Positions 58,711-64,000 of a stretch of DNA of 64,000 nucleotides are shown piece by piece. The DNA lies in assembly GCA_933228895.1 (NCBI GenBank), contig OW121848.1, positions 157,992,688-158,056,687 of the forward strand, in the 5' to 3' direction. The translations under genes were made by a program, and so were the position numbers. The notes below the pieces were generated by a model. That model saw nothing but the letters and a program-made list of their open reading frames with translations, ran no database searches and was not told the DNA's origin. This stretch comes from Platycnemis pennipes. Taxonomy: Eukaryota > Arthropoda > Insecta > Odonata > Platycnemididae. Each line of letters begins with the position of its first letter. Position 1 is the first letter of the stretch.

Positions 58711-59334
58711 ACAGAGAAAAAAATCATTCGTCTTGACCGGGACTCGGACCCGGACCCCTGATTTCCGGCCAGGTGCTCTACCAGTTGAGCTGCCAAGAAT
58801 TTCTCTTTATTTATGGAAATTCTAGAGGCTTTAAAGGAACAAGATATTACCGGACTGCTGGACATGTTATATCACTAAGCAGCCGAAGTCGTGCGCATGG
58901 CGCCACCGTCCACGAGGATAAAGTATTTTTTTCTCTGTGGAACATCTTGCTATCGTGCAATTCGGCGGGTAACTCCGCTAAAGTTTTCACGGATAGCTCG
59001 CGAGCCCTGAATTTGTTATAACTAAGCACCTTAGTGTTTAAATTTAGCTTTGACCTCGTGGACGGTGGCGCCATGCGCACGACTTCGGCTGCTTAGTGAC
59101 ATAAAATGTCCAGCAGTCCGGTAATATCTTGTTCCTTTAAAACCTCTAGAATTTCCATAAATAAAGAGGACTTCTTGGTAGCTCAACTGGTAGAGCACCT
59201 GCCGGAAATCAGGGTGCCCGGGTTCGAGTCCCGGTCAAGACGAATGATTTTTCTCTGTGGAATATCTTGCTATCGTGCAATTCAGCGGGTAACTCTGCTA
59301 AAGTTTTCGCGGCTAGCTCGCGAGCCCTGAATTT
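58711..59334. repeat. SINE family D: inverted plus direct repeat pair
   Basis: Segment X occurs inverted (58,711-58,923) and direct (59,047-59,258). Segment Y (CTCTGTGGAAYATCTTGCTA ... GAGCCCTGAATTT) occurs twice in the same orientation (58,925-59,014 and 59,247-59,334), each time right of X. X contains a tRNA-like head: plus strand 59,172-59,242, minus strand 58,729-58,799. Both heads have A box TAGCTCAACTGGTAGAGC (CAGCTC in the minus copy), a T arm and mostly paired acceptor ends. The anticodon loop lacks T33, so these are SINE heads and not standard tRNA genes. In the left unit X is bounded by ACAGAGAAAAA and TTTTTCTCTGT. Confidence 0.85.
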
Positions 59335-62080
59335 ATTTAAATTTTGACTTTCTGATTGAAACTAGATTGGCCACCATGTGCATTAACTCGTCTGTAAGCG
59401 GCAAATATGCAGATAGTTGGACAAAATACATTTCTCGATAATCGAAATGGAAATTTGCAAGCTTGAATCAGTCATAAAACTCCCTAAAAAGAGCATAAAG
59501 TGTAATTAAGGATATTATTCGTGTAGTAGCCCGAAAACGTCGCTTTGAATATTTCTCCCCCTTTTTTAAGAACCTTTATGTTTTTAAGATAGTATATTTT
59601 ATTTGCAACAAACGTCCTTTACCTATACTAAAATCAATTTACTTCGCCTTGGCGTACTCGAAAGTGAACTATTATTAATATGCTGGGGAGATACCTACCA
59701 AAGCTTCCTAAGAAGAACAGAAAATGCACCTGAGGGTATTTTTCGAGAGATAGCCCGAAAAGGTCGTTTTGAAACTTCCTTCCCAATATTAAGGATACTA
59801 GGACTATAAACATTTAGGTACTTGTATATTTTCCAGGTTTTGAGATTATATTTTATTCACAGAGGCAACGTGCCAAAAAAATTTCAAGAACCACACTCTT
59901 ACGCACTTGGGAACGATTTTTGTTATGTTCTGCCGAAGCTCTACCCAACTTAATATGAAAGTTGTTTCCTTTAAATGGGGACAAAGGCATTTAATCTGTT
60001 TCCTGGGAATGTTAAGACTGAAAAGAGTTAGAATGGAGCCTTATGTTGTCTAAAACCATGGCTGCTGAACATTGAAAATTGAAATTGTTTCTTTCATTCC
60101 GAAAAAGTTAATAATGTCATTCCAATTGTATGAATATGTTTGTGCTGTGTTCTGTGGATAATCTTTCCTAAAGTTATGTAACTGTAATCTATATGAATGG
60201 TGCTATGTGCAAGGCACTATGTTCATGCACGCGTTATGTGGAAGGTCGTTGTATGCTGGGTCAACAGAATAGTATTTCTTTTCTAAGGTGATGATTTTCA
60301 CTGTATCAGCTTCTTTTCAGACATGTCTCTTTTTACGGAGAAACAAATTTCTATTTTCTATATCTCATTTCTATTTATTCAGTTATTTATCTGTCTCATA
60401 ATTTTTATGCTGGGTTTTAAAGATTCAACCTAACAATGCTTAGGTAAAAAAATACTGCCATTTGTGTTACTTAATTGATGTAACTGCCAATGATTATGTG
60501 AAGATGAATGAGATAAAGAATTAAGAATTGGATGCGAAAGGTTATTTAAAGGTTTATTAATAAGTCCTATTTTAATGAATTTCTCTATTGATGCGGATTC
60601 AAATATCTCTGCTCATAAATGGTAAAGTATCCGACGGCAATCGCTATCTTTGCTTCAGGGTTAAAATTACCACTTTTTATGAACTTGAAAGCTTTTTCTT
60701 TATTGAGATTGGTGCTTGGATTATTGTACCTCAGGGTTACAACAGTGTGGCCAGTGGGGCGACCATGGGAGGGTGAAGACGAAAAAATTCATCATTTTAT
60801 GGCCCTCGTAATGTTAAGTGCAATTCGAAAAAACGATGGAAAAAGGGAGGCCATTAATAACTCGACTTTCACTTCCTGGCTCCGAAGGAAATTTCGGGAT
60901 TTCTGGCTTTAGTGGCACGGCGTTAATCGTGAGTTATGGCATCAGATACTTATGGGATTTTTATGCTTTGCAGAAAAAAAAGAAAAGAAATAGTTCAGTT
61001 CGTAAGGATCGAAATACCTTTCACTTGCAAATGCTTGGACGGTTTTCTAGACGAATTTGGCGAAGAGAAAATGTGTGTGAATCGTTAAAATCTAAAAATA
61101 TTTTCTCATCATATTCCAAGTCATCAAAAAGTTTATGTATCATTAGAGTATTTGGCTGCATGATCGATATTTCAGGAGTTCATGACTCTGAGGATAATTC
61201 AGTATTGACCTGAACCTCTTCCTATCTGAATTGTCTTAATATCTTACCGAGGAGCATAATTTAGGATTAATTGTAAATCATTGGAAATGTAATTGGAGAA
61301 ATAGATTAGCTCAAAATAATAAAATAGGGAATGAATCTAACGTCTGGTAATAGCAATTAAAATATTTTATTAGTGTCTGGTGGTAGAATTTTGGTTTGAT
61401 TTCAGTGTTTATCACCTTTAAATTTCAATGGATTAGGGGATACACCCCTCTTTGTAAGACTGTTCTGATTTTAATTTTCTCTTCTTTCAGGTAAGTGGTT
61501 ATCTGATTCTCGCAACAATCCATATTGGACATCCAAGGTGGAAAGTTTTGCAGTGGTCACTTCCGGTAAATGGAGCTTTCACCTTTATTCTTAACTTTCA
61601 ACAGAGGAGTTGACTTCTACTACAACTTAAGAATGTGATTTCAAAATTCGAGTATGCTTTCATTTGCAAAGTTTATCCTGTGAACAGAAAATTTCTCTCA
61701 CAGATATATTTATCTGATATATATATTCATAAGGCGCCAAAGTAGTAATGCTTATTTCCTCAATATGCATTATTCAAAAGGGCAAGGAGAATATGTATTT
61801 TCCGGCATTAGCCTCCTCCAAGCAGTTGAATTATTCGATATTCTCATTTTCATACATACTGGTTCATTATTGCATTAGCAATTATGATTTTTCACTAGTT
61901 TATTCTGTATTATTATGCATGCTGTATACTTCTTGTTGGAAAATGTGACGGGAAGGATGTAATATATTTTTAATACAAGCGCTCGCCTTAGCGAGCAAGT
62001 AAGCCGCATTTTCGTGCTCAATATAAACATTTGAAGCATATTTTTTTTAGTTTTGGAATAAAATGGCCGATAGTTGTGCT
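59335..62080. other. AT-rich spacer
   Basis: Frames at 60,619-60,912 and 60,818-61,213 (plus) are unrecognised. A small hairpin GCTCGCCTTAGCGAGC lies at 61,981-61,996. Nothing else supported. Confidence 0.5.
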
Positions 62081-62082
62081 CA

Positions 62083-62779
62083 TGAATAGAGAATATGCGT
62101 GAAATTCGTTTCGCGTGTACCTATTTATTATTTACTTGATACGAAATTTTCTCGCATATTTTAGCATATAAATATAAATTTTCTACACTATCCACAAAAG
62201 GTTATCAATTAAATGCTATTAAAATGTTCCCAAAAACGGACGAAAGCCACGTGACCTGAAACGCTTTCTGCCGTTGCAGTACGGTATAGGTTCCATATTA
62301 TTACGGAAACAGACGTATTTTTTAGAAGAAAACGAAGCAAATATTTCGTTTTGAGGTTCTTATCCATTCCTTTATCGAAACAATGATTGAAAAGGATTTA
62401 AAAAAGCAAAATCTGACAGTTTGCCTTTGGTTGACTCCCTTGTGGCGGTAAAAAAAGCGATTGCTAAGTCGCAGAAGGGTAATTCCATGTCAAATCAATC
62501 AAAATAAATAAATTTTTTACCTCACCAATTCTGATTTTGATGAAACTTGGTGTGATGGACACAGAATGCAAGGTAAGTAAATTTGCCAATTTTCAAATTT
62601 ATATTTTGAAATTTGTTTGAGATACAGATGTCATAAAAATTTTAATTTTCATAAAAAATGGCAAACAAACAGGCTACTACACAGGTATTACTATATTTAT
62701 TCATGGACGATTTACTCATTACGATCTATAGTACTTAAGTAAAACATCTAAATACACTCGCTTATTGCATTAAATAAAT

Positions 62780-62852
<73 letters not shown>

Positions 62853-63102
62853 CATACTTTATTGCCTAGTATTCATTGAACAAATTACCTCTACGTACAA
62901 CAGATAAACAACGGCCATATAGATACCGTGTCGTGACGTCATGCGATGACGTCGTGTTTTTAATCTGCCGAAAACATACAGTTATTAAAGAGTAATATCT
63001 TTGTAACACGACTTAATTCTTCTGAAAAATTATCGCTAAGCACGTTTTAGCTAATAAAATTCACATTCAAAGAGTTATAAAAATAATGCACGTTCCCGAT
63101 TC
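62083..63102 (+). mobile_element. Family C nonautonomous element, copy 2, with insertions
   Basis: Ends TGAATAGAGAATATGCGTGA and, inward from 63,102 on the minus strand, TGAATCGGGAACGTGCATTA form an imperfect terminal inverted repeat. The body is collinear with 27,386-28,185. Compared with that copy it carries an extra ~210-bp block (about 62,480-62,690, with TCTGATTTTGATGAAACTTGG) and a long AT microsatellite. Noncoding. Confidence 0.75.
62783..62846. repeat. (AT)n microsatellite, ~64 bp
   Basis: About 32 uninterrupted AT dinucleotides inside family C copy 2; absent from copy 1. Self-complementary and likely polymorphic. Confidence 0.95.
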
Positions 63103-63139
63103 AACTGTAGTAGGAAGTGAACCTTTCAAGGTGCTTGGA

Positions 63140-63245
63140 GCAAGGAATTGACTTCAGCGGAGCGCACTGCACGAGAGGTCAGGGTTGGAATCCGGACTGA
63201 AGGCAAACGAAGTGAAAGGTATCCCCTTGGTTACAGAGAGCCCAA
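63140..63245 (+). repeat. Possible tRNA-derived SINE head
   Basis: A B-box-like GGTTGGAATCC (63,183-63,193) follows AGCGGAGCGCACTGCACGAG, which could be a degraded A-box/anticodon region. Only one box is convincing. Confidence 0.3.
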
Positions 63246-63249
63246 TAAA

Positions 63250-64000
63250 CACCCAGCAGTACGAAGGATTAGCTAAATATCCAATCAACATCATTTTACC
63301 TGCATTAACATGACATTACCTGTTCAGCATCTGTCTGTTCGGATGGAAGGATAGAACGAACTTGATAAAACGTTTCCATTTTTCTTTCCAGGAAATAATT
63401 TTACTTCCGTTGCACGCAATCATACTTGCATTGTATACAGTGGTAAGTGTAATATCACTGTCTTGTAGCAATATCAGTCAAACCTGTGTTAAGAAGCATG
63501 AAAATAAAATTTTACCTTAAAAATCACTTCTAGTTGAGATAGGTAGAAACAAAATATCAGAAGTAATTAAAGCTTCTTTGGGAGGTACTCTGACAAGAGT
63601 AAACGCGAGTAATTCATAATAACAAGTTGATTTGAATGCTAAAGAAATCTAGTGCAAAGAAATGAATATTTTTCTTTCTCTTTGTTGCAAAAAAAGTTTT
63701 TAAATTCGACTGATGATACTGAATAATATGTATGTACATTACGTTATATGTAAATATGGGAAAAAAGACATTTAAATTAATTTCATAGATGAGGAATGCC
63801 TTCTCGAGATATTTCCAGAGATAGAGATATTTCTTATGCAAAATTAGAAGTTATATTAGTTTTGCAGAATTTGTCGAGCTATGTAGGAAAGAACATTGTG
63901 ATTATCTGTAGAAGGAAATATGCAGGTATCAATGAGAGAGATGTGGGCATGGTGCTGGCAGAAATGAAGAAATGAGTGAATGTAGTGGGTGGGTAATGGG
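63250..64000. other. AT-rich window end
   Basis: No recognised feature; a 75-codon minus frame (63,614-63,841) is hydrophobic/AT-driven without a domain. Confidence 0.5.

Noticed and set aside
59172..59242. Functional tRNA gene
   Set aside because: Acceptor, D and T arms nearly form, but the anticodon loop lacks T33 and the same head is part of a repeated SINE unit with an inverted partner at 58,729-58,799.
60818..61213. 131-codon plus frame
   Set aside because: Not biased in composition, but no motif recognised and no supporting neighbouring exon; left as unassigned spacer.

Overview
The window looks like a gene-poor, repeat-dense, AT-rich stretch of an animal nuclear genome. I read it as arthropod, probably insect, from its mix of elements: tRNA-derived SINEs, 3' ends of RTE-like non-LTR retrotransposons, a Penelope-like element with a GIY-YIG nuclease, hAT and piggyBac-like DNA transposons, and many nonautonomous TIR elements. 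The species cannot be fixed from sequence alone. I find no intact host protein-coding gene, no operon structure, no CRISPR array and no rRNA. Most long open frames lie in GC-rich homopurine/homopyrimidine islands and read as low-complexity peptides (runs of G/R/E or P/S/L), so they are not called as genes.

Left part (1-23 kb): a duplicated AT-rich block near 1.4-1.8 kb; tRNA-SINE remnants at 1.2, 3.0, 3.6, 11.3, 17.8 and 22.6 kb; purine/pyrimidine islands at 4-5, 7-8.3, 9.2, 10.7 and 16.5 kb; two copies of a nonautonomous repeat called family A here (6.4 and 16.7 kb); a 160-bp piggyBac-like MITE between two TTAA sites (8.7 kb); a Penelope-type terminal repeat with a hammerhead-like motif (12.0 kb); a LINE 3' end (13.4 kb); two foldback structures with paired hammerhead-like motifs (16.1 and 21.5-22.0 kb); and a 1.6-kb element with inverted ends (19.8-21.5 kb).

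Middle (23-45 kb): a perfect 24-bp-arm hairpin at 23.2 kb; family C copy 1 (27.4-28.2 kb); a SINE carrying a perfect 50-bp palindrome (29.1 kb); and a 4,968-bp hAT-like unit (31,310-36,277) with identical 12-bp ends and an exact 8-bp target-site duplication. That unit holds a broken BED-finger hAT transposase, an extra orphan hAT end, family A copy 3 and a SINE. At 43.1-44.1 kb on the minus strand there is a degraded sequence whose short conserved blocks follow actin in order; I interpret it as an actin pseudogene.

Right part (45-64 kb): further LINE 3' ends (45.6, 50.9 and 58.0 kb); a decayed Penelope-type foldback (46.8 kb); a Penelope-like element (47,834-48,689) with a GIY-YIG frame and inverted terminal repeats, inserted into family A copy 4; an LTR-like block (54.8-55.6 kb); a 371-bp hAT MITE with an exact 8-bp duplication (56.0-56.4 kb); a SINE pair in which one segment is inverted and the other direct (58.7-59.3 kb); and family C copy 2 with a long AT microsatellite (62.1-63.1 kb).

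The main biological theme is nested mobile elements. The most interesting single thread is at least five Penelope-type loci with small hammerhead-ribozyme-like motifs (CTGATGA or a variant, stem II, GAAAC, a two-base-pair stem III), several arranged as head-to-head inverted pairs.
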